The notes beneath the pieces were generated by a model that searched no databases, was not told where the DNA came from, and was given only the letters and a program-made list of their open reading frames with translations. Both the position numbers and the translations under genes were made by a program. From the NCBI GenBank assembly GCA_965222935.1, contig CBDCVA010000002.1, positions 806,001 to 870,000 on the forward strand: a DNA stretch of 64,000 nt, in the 5' to 3' direction. Shown here one piece after another: positions 27,701 to 37,400 of this stretch; position 1 is the stretch's first letter, and each line of letters opens with the position of its first letter. The stretch comes from CBDCVA01 sp965222935 [NCBI: Candidatus Latescibacterota bacterium]. GTDB taxonomy: Bacteria > Latescibacterota > CBDCVA01.

Positions 27701-29089
27701 AAAGCGATCCGTCCCGAGCCGGTGTGGCCGTGGAAGAGCAGCGTCGTCTTCGGACAGACCGAGGGAGGCTCACAAGGGCTGGCCGGAATCAGCGCGCAGG
27801 GTGGGTGGGTCGGCGAGCGCGTGGCGGTGGCCGGTGAGACCGCCTTCATCCGGGCCAATGGCCACCTCGACCGGGCGGAATGGTGGCGCGGTAGTGGACA
27901 TCTCGATCTTGCCGCTTCCCTGGGCGCACGAGGGCTTCTGACCTTCGACTTCGATGCGGAGGACGACCACCGCGAGGCGTGGGGAGCTCCGACGATCGAT
28001 CCGCTCGAACGCGAAGTGCATCGCCTGCGAGCGCTCTTGCAGCTGGAGGGCGCTGCGCGCCTGACGCATCGCTTCGGCCTCGCGATGGAAGCAAAGTCTA
28101 TCGATGCGACGGATCAGGGGACACCTTTCGAGGTGGACGAGCGCATTCTTGCCTCGGACATCTTCGGTCGGACGCGTCGGGGCCCCCTCGTACTGGAGGG
28201 GCGGGGTGCAGCCCGGCGGGACATGATCGACACGACCAGGGCGGGTGACGATACGCGAGCGACGACGTTGTTGCGCGGGGCGTTCGTGGCACGCCTGCGC
28301 GCCGGAGAAAGGCTCGAGCTTCGGGGCGGTATCCGGGCCTGGCGGATCACGAGCGATTTCGAATCCAGAAGGCGAGAGGTCTTCGGCCTTGGCGGTCTGC
28401 GTTGGGCGCCCAACCCGTATATCGAACTGGATGTGGAATATGCGCCGGAGTTGCGGCTTTCCACACTCGATGGCCGCCGGGCCCACAACCCCTGGCTCGC
28501 GCTCACCTGGCAGCCGACGGCGGAGGTAGCCGATCAGGTCTTGAGCGGCAGCTTGCAGATCCGCTCGGCCGAGCGGCTGCACCTCAGATTCGGCGTGCGA
28601 CGCGAGGGAGTGGAACGCTTTCACGTCTGGGATGGACCCGATCCTCAGTTCGGTCTGTGGCATAGCTATACGCAGTACGACATCGGGATGCTGACGGCGT
28701 CGGCGAGCGTCGATCTCGACCTAGGAGACGGCGTCCGGATCGAGGGGGAAGCCGACGCCATATCGGCGAAGTTCGAGAACTGCCCGGACGCTGGCCACGA
28801 CGTGCCGTATGTGCCCGAGTGGCGAGGGTGGGGACGGCTTTCGGGGCCGCTCGCCGGCGGGATACACGCGGCCGTGAGGGTCGAGACGGTCGGGGAGCGT
28901 CTCGCCAGCGACGAGACCACAACCCTAGATGCTTTCAGTCCCCTGGAGCTGGCCCTGTGGCGGAACGTTGGTCCGCACCTGGTGGTGGAGCTTCGTGGGC
29001 GGAATCTCTTGAACGAAGGCTACGAAATCTGGCAGGGCTACCCCGAAGCGGACCGCACGCTCGGCCTTGGCGTGCGCGTTTCGCTGTGA
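24797..29089 (+). CDS. TPR-solenoid / TonB-receptor-like barrel fusion
   Basis: The 1430-aa protein has a signal peptide (WSIIVVALLMGSTTSALGQP). Roughly two dozen tetratricopeptide repeats follow (residues about 50-915; recurring forms like ALYELGLLAL, AFYRIGDAYF-type helices and YPxS turns), as in YbgF/CpoB and BamD. After a linker near residue 920 (LTIYGPQTLEF) a beta-rich domain (about 975-1430) ends LRGRNLLNEGYEIWQGYPEA and LGLGVRVSL, the closing strands of TonB-dependent receptors. No plug domain is visible, so the TPR solenoid takes its place. The predicted location is outer membrane with a periplasmic solenoid. The start is GTG; the next gene is in the same frame, 47 codons beyond the TGA. 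Confidence 0.72.
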   Translation: MSPQPVIRRPLRLLRRCAELWSIIVVALLMGSTTSALGQPATVEVGANTLENRTYSFASELFGDGAYELALKKLNDFLRDFPQSDKVPKARFLIAETQFALERYREALARYRAFEEDVPRDPLTDDALFRQGECWFKLSDFSRAVEAFEMVLARYPKSDLAGEAAFWLGEAHYNQDDPIGAIDAYARATRDYPTNRVGDYVYYSLGWAHQLQGEYEAAVEAYAKVLERYPHSPLLVAAQYKMGEVLYEQGRYREAVATMRRVVNVVGQRELVAKGYFLLGEALYQLGEFAAARGAYRVLTQELPSSALAPKAHIATGWAWFEEGQYDAAASTFDAFPGHFPKSELSGVTLFKLGQSRALLGHTQAAGTAFSQLVRDHPGHDYADDALYELGLLALNARRGDEAEAAFSRITHEYPQSLLVADALFMVGETELRRGRYEPARWAYAEVVAHFDAFARLPEALYQLAWSEHALDREREAIEHCRALLASRATRELKRDGLLLMAEATYGAEDYAGAMAAYDRLLSVAGSDVAAIDALYGKGWAALKTSEYETSIEAFGELLIRAPDSPLAPDAAFHIGDAYFNLLAFDDAAAAYERVFQIYPTTAFAPRALFQVGQCRFKTSDFLHAIADYNRLLGAYPSSQYADDAQYMIGWAYFRRNELQRAVEAFSKVALVEPGSAFADDALYHTGNIHHNAGDVPQAVDAYREVLRRFPESELIPEAIHGIMRAHLKAGAVDSTLAAAQNYVVAHPEALIAPDLFRRMGDIHFKLKRYDEAIAHYEQIAYRYPDGSLAPEALYLAGAAYTAMDSLELSVVPYERVLADYDTTDVAPEAGLALARAYAGLGRQPEAFDALRTTIASYPETTPADSARLAMARRATDSSDHALADSLLRTVIGRRTDALAAEAVPAASEEDHRTSLELPTLTIYGPQTLEFPTLGEKAALLDERGFTIVREPQPRTAATLRKFHARAAKAIRPEPVWPWKSSVVFGQTEGGSQGLAGISAQGGWVGERVAVAGETAFIRANGHLDRAEWWRGSGHLDLAASLGARGLLTFDFDAEDDHREAWGAPTIDPLEREVHRLRALLQLEGAARLTHRFGLAMEAKSIDATDQGTPFEVDERILASDIFGRTRRGPLVLEGRGAARRDMIDTTRAGDDTRATTLLRGAFVARLRAGERLELRGGIRAWRITSDFESRRREVFGLGGLRWAPNPYIELDVEYAPELRLSTLDGRRAHNPWLALTWQPTAEVADQVLSGSLQIRSAERLHLRFGVRREGVERFHVWDGPDPQFGLWHSYTQYDIGMLTASASVDLDLGDGVRIEGEADAISAKFENCPDAGHDVPYVPEWRGWGRLSGPLAGGIHAAVRVETVGERLASDETTTLDAFSPLELALWRNVGPHLVVELRGRNLLNEGYEIWQGYPEADRTLGLGVRVSL

Positions 29090-29230
29090 GAGAAGACAGA
29101 CGAGGGGGCCGCGACGGAACGGCTCACGCTCCAATCCTTCAACGGGTTCAGCGATCAAGACGTTCTTCGACTGGAGCTCGGAAACCTTCCTCGACCGAGG
29201 CTCGGGAACGTCCTCGCGGCGATTGGAGGC

Positions 29231-30244
29231 GTGCTCGCAGGCGCAGCCATCGCATCGGCCCAGATCGGAAGTGTGGCGCGGGAGCTCCCCATGCTGCCGG
29301 GGCTCGTGGGCGTGGAGGGGCGCGCTTACGTCCTAAATGCCAGCCGCGGCACGCTCTCACTGATGGATTTCGGGCAGCGGGCTTTCTACGAGGACGCCCT
29401 ATATGTCGGCCAGGACCCGACGGCGCTGGCGATTGGCGGCGAAGTCATAATGGTCACCCTGGGCGCGGAGGATGTCCTCAAGCTCATCGCCCTCGATGAC
29501 GGCAGGACGCTAGCGGTCGTGCCAACCGGGGCGCGGTCGTACCCGGTGGACATTGCCCTCGGGGACACGGAGACCGCTTACGTTACGACGTTCGTCAGCA
29601 ACGAGTTGATCAGCGTGAACCTCAGCATCCCTATGGTCACGCGGCGTATTCCTGTGGGATCAGCGCCAGTGGTGCTCGTCGTGGCGCGGGAGAAGCTATA
29701 TGTCATCAACTCGGGCGAGCGCCCCGACGCTGAGATCGAAAGCATCGACGCCGGGATGGGCAGCGTGACGGTGATTGACCGCTACTCGAACGATGTCGTC
29801 GCAACCGTGGAGTTGGGGATAGGGTCGAGGCCTTGGGACGCGGCCCTGGATCCCGAGGGCGAACTGAACGTGGTACTCGCGGGTGACGGCACGCTCCTTG
29901 TGATCGACACCCAATTCGATGACGTTGTGCACGTCGTGCCGCTCGGCGGAAGCCCGAGGCGCATCGCGGTTGATGCTCACGGCCTCGCCTACATCGCTGG
30001 CGACCCCGAGGGACTGTTCATCTACGATACCATCAGCGAACGCATCCTGCACGACGCGAGAGATCCCGTCTATGGCCTCGGCGTCGCGGACGACATCGCC
30101 GTGGACCAACGTGGATTTCTCTACCTGACCTTCGGGCGCCACGACGAGGAGCACGGGGCCCTGATGGTGGTGGAGCCGCGTCGGAGCAAGATCGTGGACC
30201 TATGGTGGACGCTGCCAGGTATCGGCCCGCTCGCTGTCGAGTGA
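29231..30244 (+). CDS. YncE-like beta-propeller protein
   Basis: The product contains six or seven YVTN/NHL-type blades: YVLNASRGTLSLMDFG, TLAVVPTGARSYPVDIALG, SVTVIDRYSNDVVATVELG, LLVIDTQFDDVVHVVPLGG and IDVYDT-like strands. Such propellers are exported scaffolds or sensors. The annotated GTG gives 337 aa with a stunted signal (LAGAAIASA). The frame is open upstream to the TGA of the TPR-barrel gene, and residues encoded there (RPRLGNVLAAIGG) complete a normal signal peptide, but no ATG, GTG or TTG occurs in those 47 codons. A CTG at 29171, or a sequence error, may be the explanation. It likely works with the upstream barrel. Confidence 0.6.
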   Translation: MLAGAAIASAQIGSVARELPMLPGLVGVEGRAYVLNASRGTLSLMDFGQRAFYEDALYVGQDPTALAIGGEVIMVTLGAEDVLKLIALDDGRTLAVVPTGARSYPVDIALGDTETAYVTTFVSNELISVNLSIPMVTRRIPVGSAPVVLVVAREKLYVINSGERPDAEIESIDAGMGSVTVIDRYSNDVVATVELGIGSRPWDAALDPEGELNVVLAGDGTLLVIDTQFDDVVHVVPLGGSPRRIAVDAHGLAYIAGDPEGLFIYDTISERILHDARDPVYGLGVADDIAVDQRGFLYLTFGRHDEEHGALMVVEPRRSKIVDLWWTLPGIGPLAVE

Positions 30245-30264
30245 ACCGCTCTGCCACCGCCGGA

Positions 30265-30309
30265 GAAAAAGAAGAAGCCGCCAAGCAGGGGTAAACCCGC
30301 TCGGCGGCT
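30265..30309 (-). terminator. Bidirectional hairpin between convergent genes
   Basis: AGCCGCC (30276-30282) pairs with GGCGGCT (30303-30309), with further inner pairing around GCGGG. On the minus strand it is followed by TTCTTCTTTTT, so it terminates the gene at 30351; it also lies just after the plus-strand propeller gene. Confidence 0.7.
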
Positions 30310-30350
30310 CTGTTCTCTCGCACGCTCCAGGCGGCTACGCTCTATCCGTT

Positions 30351-31331
30351 CTACTTCATGAGACGCTTGATCTCGCCAAGCGTGGCCGACTCGACCGCCG
30401 CAGGCTTGGAACCGTCAATCAACGCCGCCGAAGAGATCGGCCCCAAATTGTTGCTGGCGTCCACAATTCGGCCGTACAAGTAGAGGTTTGCATTCACAGT
30501 GATCCCGCTGATCGAGGCAGTCTGCGTACCTGTTGCGCCGGCACTCGGCAACGTGCCGCCGAAGTTGGCGTTGGTCACCACGGATGCCGCGTCCCAACCC
30601 GCTTCATCCGTGATCCTACTTGACGCGTACTTGAAGATGTACTTGCCGCCCGCCTCCGCAGCGGGGGTCTCCCAAGTCATGGCCCCGGCTGAGCCGCCAG
30701 TACTCGTCAGCATCAGTGACCTGATCGCCGCTGGGGCCGACGTGTCCGACGCATTGATCGTCCCGCCGACGTTGTTCGTGTTGGCCGTGACGATGAAGTC
30801 CCTTTCCTGGTCAGAGTCGGCGAGGAAACTGCCATCGCCGAAGGAGATGTTGAGGTCTGCCGCCGAAGCGTCCGACAGAGCAAGAGCCAGGAGCGCTATC
30901 AGACCCGAGCCCTCCGGCGCCTGAGACTCCGTCACCGAGGCTGACAAGGCGATTGCAATCCTGACACCACCTGCGACAGTCGTTGTAAGCGGGGCAAGAG
31001 GAATCTCGGCTCCGGCGGATTCGAGAATGCTCGGCTCAACGGCCACGAAGTTCTCAGTGCGATCCTTCTCGGCCTTAGCGAGGGTCACGCCATCGGGCAG
31101 GTTCAACGTGAGGTCGGCCACCGCCAAGTTGGAAACGTTATGAACGTAGACGTGCGCCACAACGACGTCAGCCCCGTCGGCCGTCGTCATCTTCTGGTCC
31201 CCGACCGTTCCGCTAGCGAAATCGATCGAGATGCCCGCGCCCTCGTTGGGACCCGCGACCACAGGCCCGGCGACCAGCGCGAGCACGGCCCAGCCGGCCA
31301 TTGCGAAAGCAACCCATCTCATTCTGATCAT
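30351..31331 (-). CDS. Exported cohesin/FnIII-like protein with IKRLMK tail
   Basis: The 326-aa product has a signal peptide (RWVAFAMAGWAVLALVAGP) and a GGAGAGGAG site before the ATG at 31331. The first domain (about 35-185) resembles a cohesin-like beta sandwich (VVVAHVYVHNVSNLAVADLT, FGDGSFLADSDQERDFIVTA). The second (about 195-300) looks fibronectin-like (GAMTWETPAAEAGGKYIFKY). It ends PAAVESATLGEIKRLMK, clearly related to the tails of the two tandem CBM9 proteins. It lies downstream of the giant gene on the same strand and may be co-expressed. Function unknown; a surface-attached structural role is inferred. Confidence 0.6.
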   Translation of the reverse strand: MIRMRWVAFAMAGWAVLALVAGPVVAGPNEGAGISIDFASGTVGDQKMTTADGADVVVAHVYVHNVSNLAVADLTLNLPDGVTLAKAEKDRTENFVAVEPSILESAGAEIPLAPLTTTVAGGVRIAIALSASVTESQAPEGSGLIALLALALSDASAADLNISFGDGSFLADSDQERDFIVTANTNNVGGTINASDTSAPAAIRSLMLTSTGGSAGAMTWETPAAEAGGKYIFKYASSRITDEAGWDAASVVTNANFGGTLPSAGATGTQTASISGITVNANLYLYGRIVDASNNLGPISSAALIDGSKPAAVESATLGEIKRLMK

Positions 31332-31438
31332 GCCCGCTCTCCTCTCCAACCATCTCTCGTCTCTAGCCGCCCTCGCGCCGCCTGATTCGACGAAAGGCCA
31401 CGGCTAGTCAGTGCGCTTCACCGCGGCCTGCGCTAGCA

Positions 31439-31465
31439 GGGGGCCGTCATTGCCAGACGGCCCCC
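31439..31465 (-). terminator. Strong hairpin after the giant gene
   Basis: GGGGGCCGTC (31439-31448) and GACGGCCCCC (31456-31465) form a perfect 10-bp stem with a 7-base loop. A T run is absent, so it may act as an attenuator or an mRNA-stabilising hairpin between 31488 and the next gene. Confidence 0.5.
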
Positions 31466-31487
31466 TACCATTCGTGCGACTCTGCCT

Positions 31488-34400
31488 CTACTTGATCAGT
31501 GACATCTTCTTTGTGGTCTTGAAGGACCCAGCCTCCATCCGCACGAAGTAGATGCCGCTCCCCGTTTCGATGCCGCGATCATCGCGCCCGTCCCACCGGA
31601 CGGTGTAGCGGCCGCGCTTGAGCGACTTGTCCATCAACTGCCGGACGAGCTGGCCCGTCGCGTTGTAGATCGCCACGCGCACCAGACCGGCCTCGGGCAC
31701 CGTGAAGCGCATCGTCGTCTCGGGGTTGAACGGGTTCGGGTGGTTCTGACTGAGCGAGTACACCGACGGCAGCAAGGTGATCAGCCCACCGCTAACGTTC
31801 CTCAGGGGGATCACTGCGCCGTCGTGTTCGCTATCCACGACCATCAGACCCTCGGGCACAACCGCTGATTCCGCGACGGACGGATGCACGCTGAACATGA
31901 GCCGGGCCAGGATGCCCTCGCCACTCACAGTGCTCTCAGCCCGGTCGACGCCAGCGATGGCACCGAACACCCGGATACGTCCCTCTTCGACCTCCTGGAT
32001 GAACTGCAGCAGACCTTGCGAACCGTTCGAGCTCAGCCAGTCACCCAGCTCGCCCTCGCGGTAGGTCAGGTCCGATGAGTCGTAGACCAGATCGAAGGCG
32101 TAGGCACCGAGGTCCTCCGCATCGACGACCCGCACCTCCAGGAAGACCAGGACGCCGCTATCGTCCATGACCGGGAGGAACCGGAGCTTCGCATCCGAGA
32201 GCGAGTAACTGCTCTCAACCCGAGGCACGCTCTTGGCCGCCACGGACGACTTGCTGAACTCGTCCGCGAACTCGCTCAGGTCCAGACCGTCCACCTCACC
32301 ATCACTGTTGAGGTCGAAGGCGTTCTGGAACATGCCGTAGTCATCCGGATCATCGTCCCGGGACGTGCCGAAGAAGACGGCGAACAGCGACAAGTCGATG
32401 CCGTCAACGGCCATGTCGCCGTTGAAGTTGCCGCGCTCGGTCTCCTTAACGGAGATGCTCGTCACAACGCCGCTGGGCTGCTCGTGGCCCTCCGTGCCGT
32501 CGACTACGTAGATCATGTAGTCAGAGAGCCGACCCAAGCCCACGCCCGTATCGGTGAACGATGTGACGCCGGGCCCAGCCGTGCCGATCAACTCGCCGTC
32601 GCGGTAGACCTCGTAGCCGGTCACGCCGTGGATCATGTATTCGCCGCCGTTGAACAGACCGCGGTACACGACCCGATCCGAAGGCGATCCCGTCCAAGTC
32701 AACAGGACGCCGGGCTCCGAGCCGGGCGCATCCTGCGCCGTGAAGAACGGCGCCGCCTCAGGCGCGATGTTGTCGATGGCCGCGGCCATTGCCGCCGGGC
32801 TGAACAGCGAGACGATGGGCCGCAATCCCTTGGCCGCCGAACCGTCGTCCAGCGTGGCGAGCACGGCAGAACCCTGCTTCGCCGCAGCAGCGTTCGAGGC
32901 AGCCGAGGCCATGCCGGGTGAAATCTCCGCCCGGACCGTGTACTCGGCGGAACTGCTATCGACGGTGGCCACCACGACCTGCATCATCGTCTGACCTTCC
33001 GCCGGAACAGCCGCCGGGACGCTTGCCCACGGCACGTTCATGCCGCTCAGCGGATGGTCCTCATCCATCACCATGCGGAAGATCCGATACAGGTTGATCG
33101 GATTGTCGCTGTACATCGCGTCGTCGCTCACGCCCGGATGGTTCATCGAGAAATCGAACGAGAGCAGGACGAACCCGCCGTTGTCGTTCGGGTAGTCCAT
33201 AGCGGTCAACTCGTCCACCGCATCCACCATCGTGGCGCCCGCGCTCACCGTTATCTGCGGGATGATGTTCAGGACTTTCTCGACGCCTTCCTCCTCGACT
33301 GTCTCCACGAAGAGCGAATCGGCTTGGTTCTGCGACTTTCTGATGGTATCGCGCGTGCCGTTCGTGATCTTCGACATGTCGGCGACGACGCCGAGGGCGG
33401 AAAACTTGATCGTGCCCGTCAGATTCTCCGGCCACTCACCGACGGACGGCTGAGTCTCCATCCGGATGACGCCAGGTGTCACCTCGCCAATGGCGATCAC
33501 GTTCTCCTGGCTGTTCTCCAGCGGCCCTCCTGCAGCGCCCATGTTCCAGACGAAGTCAGCGGTCGCAACCGTCCCGTCGTTCACATCCTCACTGAACATC
33601 GTCGTTATCGTCGTCGTGGACGTCGTCATCGCGGACATGATGGCCGGACCGGCGTTATCCGACGCGGACATCACGTTCGCCGAAACGCCCGGGACATCCG
33701 AGGCCGGGTCGGACGTGAACGTGTTGGGCTTGAAGTCCACCAGCGTCACGCCTTCAGCCACTGCGATGCCGGGGGCCGCGTGGGTATCGCCCTCGCCCGT
33801 AGACGGGTTGGACAGCCCCGATCCCTCGTCCACCATGAGGTAGAGGACATCATCGTCGGGCAGGTTGTCCGCGAATAGCGGCTGCCCATCGATGGCCGCC
33901 TGGGTCTTCATCTCGCCGCTGGGGCGGTCGAGAGTGGGGGCGACGCTGGAATCGTAGAGATTCCACATCTCCCCCGTATAGTCCGCGATATCCCAGACCG
34001 AGGATACAGGACCCGTGAGACTGTCCGCCGTGACGTATCCGGTCAAGGTCTCGTCGTCCACCGGCTCGGAGAACTGGAACCGGATGTGGTCGATCATGCC
34101 GTCGCCATCCACGTCCACCGTTCGGGCCGTGACGATATACGGCGCGATGGCGTCGTTGATGCTCACGATCACGCCGACACCGTTGGCGTTTCCTGCGGCC
34201 GCGTTGGGCTCGGCATTGGTGGTGGTGTCCGCGTCGTCATCGGCGAAGTCGTAGACGAGGTTGCCCGCGAGGATGAAGATGGAATCCTGCTCCACGTCCT
34301 CGACGAGCAAGGTGTTGTCCACCTGGATCACGAGCCTCGAATCGCTGCCATCACCGTCGGTGGGGGCGGCGGCGGCGATAGCGCCGGCGTTCTCCACACC

Positions 34401-37400
34401 GCTCGGCTTGTAGACGTTCATGTAGCCGAAGATGTCGTTGGCGTCTGCGTCGAAAGCCATGTCGGCTTCATCGAAGCGTATGGCCTTCTCATCACCTACC
34501 GGCTCCGAGAACCGGACGTTGACGTCCTTCCGGTCCACCACGCCCACAGCCTGCACGATGACCGGCTTCGCCCGGTCCCTCGCCTTGATCGTCTGGTCGG
34601 CCATCAGGTTCGCGTCGTCGTCGCCCGCCTTGTCCTCGATCTTGGCCGCGGCGGCGGCGTAAACGATCTCCGGCCTCTCGCCGGTGTCCCACTTCGCCGG
34701 CACCTTGCTGGAGGTGCCCAGGAACTCGATCTCGCTCTCGCCGTCCGCCTGAGCCGATTTGACGCTATCGATGGTCACCGTGCTGAACGCGTCATCGCCC
34801 TTCCTGGTCAGGAACGGCTGAATCCCCGTGAGCTCATTGTTGGGGATCTTGACGGGCTCGCTGGCCTTGATCATCAGCATGTCGATGAAGCCGTCGCCGT
34901 TGGCCTCGTCGGTCCCGCCGGGCACCACCGGCGCGTTGCTATCGCCCGTCTCCGCCGACATGATCACCGGCGCGGCGCGGTCCTTCTCAACGGCAAGGTC
35001 GTCGGCCTCGCCGTCGCTCGTGAACGCTTCCAGCTTGACATCATTCAGGTCCTGGATGCCACCTTCAGTCGGATCGTAAACGATAGCGGGAATCACCCCG
35101 GTGTCCCCGTTGTTGGTGGCATCCATGTCCAGGGCGTCTACCGAGGGCGCACCGCTCACGTCCGCCACGGCGTTGTCGCCCCTCTCAAACTCGCCGTCTC
35201 CATCGATATCTTTGACGCCATCGGTGAAGTCGTCATCGCCGCCTCGCGTGCTATCGACGCTCACCACGCCGCGCTCGGCGAAGCTGATCTCCAGCCTGGA
35301 GAGCCCGGCCAGCCCCGTGCCGGAATCCGTCTTGCGGATCCTGCGGTCCTGAGCCGGGTTCAGGTGGCCCTGCGTGCCGGTCGGGGTCTTCACCAGACGG
35401 TCGTCGGAGCCCTTATCAGCGTCGTAGTCCACCGCGAGGCCGTCGAGATAGTCCGTCGAATCCTTCTTGCTGGCAATCTTCTCACTGAAGATGAGCGTCA
35501 CGCGATCAAGGAGGCCATCGGCATCCGCGTCGCTGAAGCCCGCCTCGACGATGTGAGGCGCCGCGCCGTCGGTGGCCGTGACACTGCTCGCCGCGCCCGC
35601 CACGAAGGCTCGAAGCTCGAAGCCACTGGCATCCCGGACGTTACCCGTGGACGGGCTATACAGGAAAAACGGCCTCGCCTCGGTATCGAACTGGGTCTTC
35701 TCGACGATGTCATACACCACTTCCGATTGGTTGAGTTCGAGCGTCGGCGTGCCTTCCACCGCGAAAGTGTTCCCGCGGTCATCCGCGAAGGAGACCCCGT
35801 TTCTGAGCGACTGGCCCGTCATCCTCTCGCTGAACTCGACGGTGATCTGGTCGATCTTGCCATCGCGGTCGTCGTCGTCCGTCACCGCCGAGATCACGTG
35901 CGGCGAGACACCATCCATCCGCTTGGCGAACGGAATCTCGATTGCGCCGGCGTTCTCTGCGGCGATGTCGTCTATGTTGGCGACGGTGTGATAGTCGGTG
36001 AGGTCTTCTTGCCACTGGTTGACCGCGGCAGCACCCGTCGCATCCTTCGCGAAGTCCTGGATGAGCACCAAGGCGGGAGAAGAACCGCTCAACCCGTTGT
36101 TCTCGTTATAGTTGAAGCTGGGAACCACGCCCGTGTTGACGCGGCCCGTCTCGTTCACGAGCAGGGTGAGCACGCCGTCGCTTGACGTGAACGTCGAGGC
36201 CTCACCGAACGACAGCCCCCCCTCCGTCATCATGAACACACCGCCCTTGGTGAAGTTATCGATGGGCTCCGAGAAGGTCAGCACGTACTGGTCGATCTCC
36301 CCGTTGTCGTTCGTATCCCGCGTCCTGGCGCTGAAGAGCACCGGGCGCGCCTTGTCCGCCTCCGTCGCCTGGTTCTCCGCGATGCTGCTGATGTCCGCCG
36401 AATTCGCCCTGTACTGAATGGGGGTGGTGTTGTCCTCGAAGGACGTGTAGATCACCTGCGGCCTCGCGTCGGTCTTATAGGTGTCGTCCTTCAGGAACAG
36501 CGTCACGCCGAAGGCCCCGGCGTTGCGCACGCCCGCGCCGCCGTTGTCCATACCGATCCTCGGCACCGTGCCCGCCGCGAAGACATTGGAGGCGCCGCCG
36601 ACCCTGAATCCGTCGTAATCGCCAAGGCCATTGTCCTCCGTATCCAGAATGGCCTCGTTGAAGAAGATGGTGCAGCGGTCCAGGAAGCCGTTATGGTCGA
36701 CGTCGTAGAACTCGACGCCGCGACCGACGAGCGCGCCGCTTCCGACGGCGTCGTCACCGCCGACCCCCACCGTCTGCGAGCCCTCCAGGCCCGACTCCGT
36801 ATGTGTGGCGACGATGGTGATGTTCTGCTTTCCGACGGGGGAAAAGGAGGGATCTGAAGAAGATATGCCATTGCTCAGGTTGGCCGTACCACCGACCACG
36901 CCGTGCGTCGTGGCGTTTGCGCTCGTACCGGGGCTGGCATAGAGCACGGCGGTGTAGACCACACTCCCATTCAGCCCGCTATCGAGGTTGCCGTAGTCGT
37001 CCGTCGCCCGGATCACGGGGTCACCGGTTGTAACATCACCCGAGGGCTCACGTGTCTTATTAAACGTCGTGTTCTGTCCCTGCGGAAACGCGGACGCCGC
37101 GCTCGTGAACGAGAGCTTCGTCGCCGCGACATCCAGCCTTTTGGCGGCGGCGGCGATGGACACATCAGCATTCACCTCGCCATCTGCCGTCGCGGTGAAC
37201 TCCACACCCACCGTGAAGTCAAATGGGCGGTTATCCTGCGGCGTAGTGCCGACCACGTCAACGTACGTGGCCATGCTGTCCACCACGACCATGTAAAAGC
37301 GCGTCTCGCCGGGGAACTCTGCCGCCGGCGGCGGCGTCCCCGGCCTCACCGGCGCCACGCCTGCGGCCAGGGTCTCGTCATCCAGCGTGAAAGAGAGTCT

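Noticed and set aside
34086-36185. 699-codon plus-strand open frame inside the giant surface-protein gene
   Set aside because: It is antisense to a protein with clear domains; its Val/Arg/His/Asp-rich composition is the mirror of GC-rich codons, and it has no recognisable motif.
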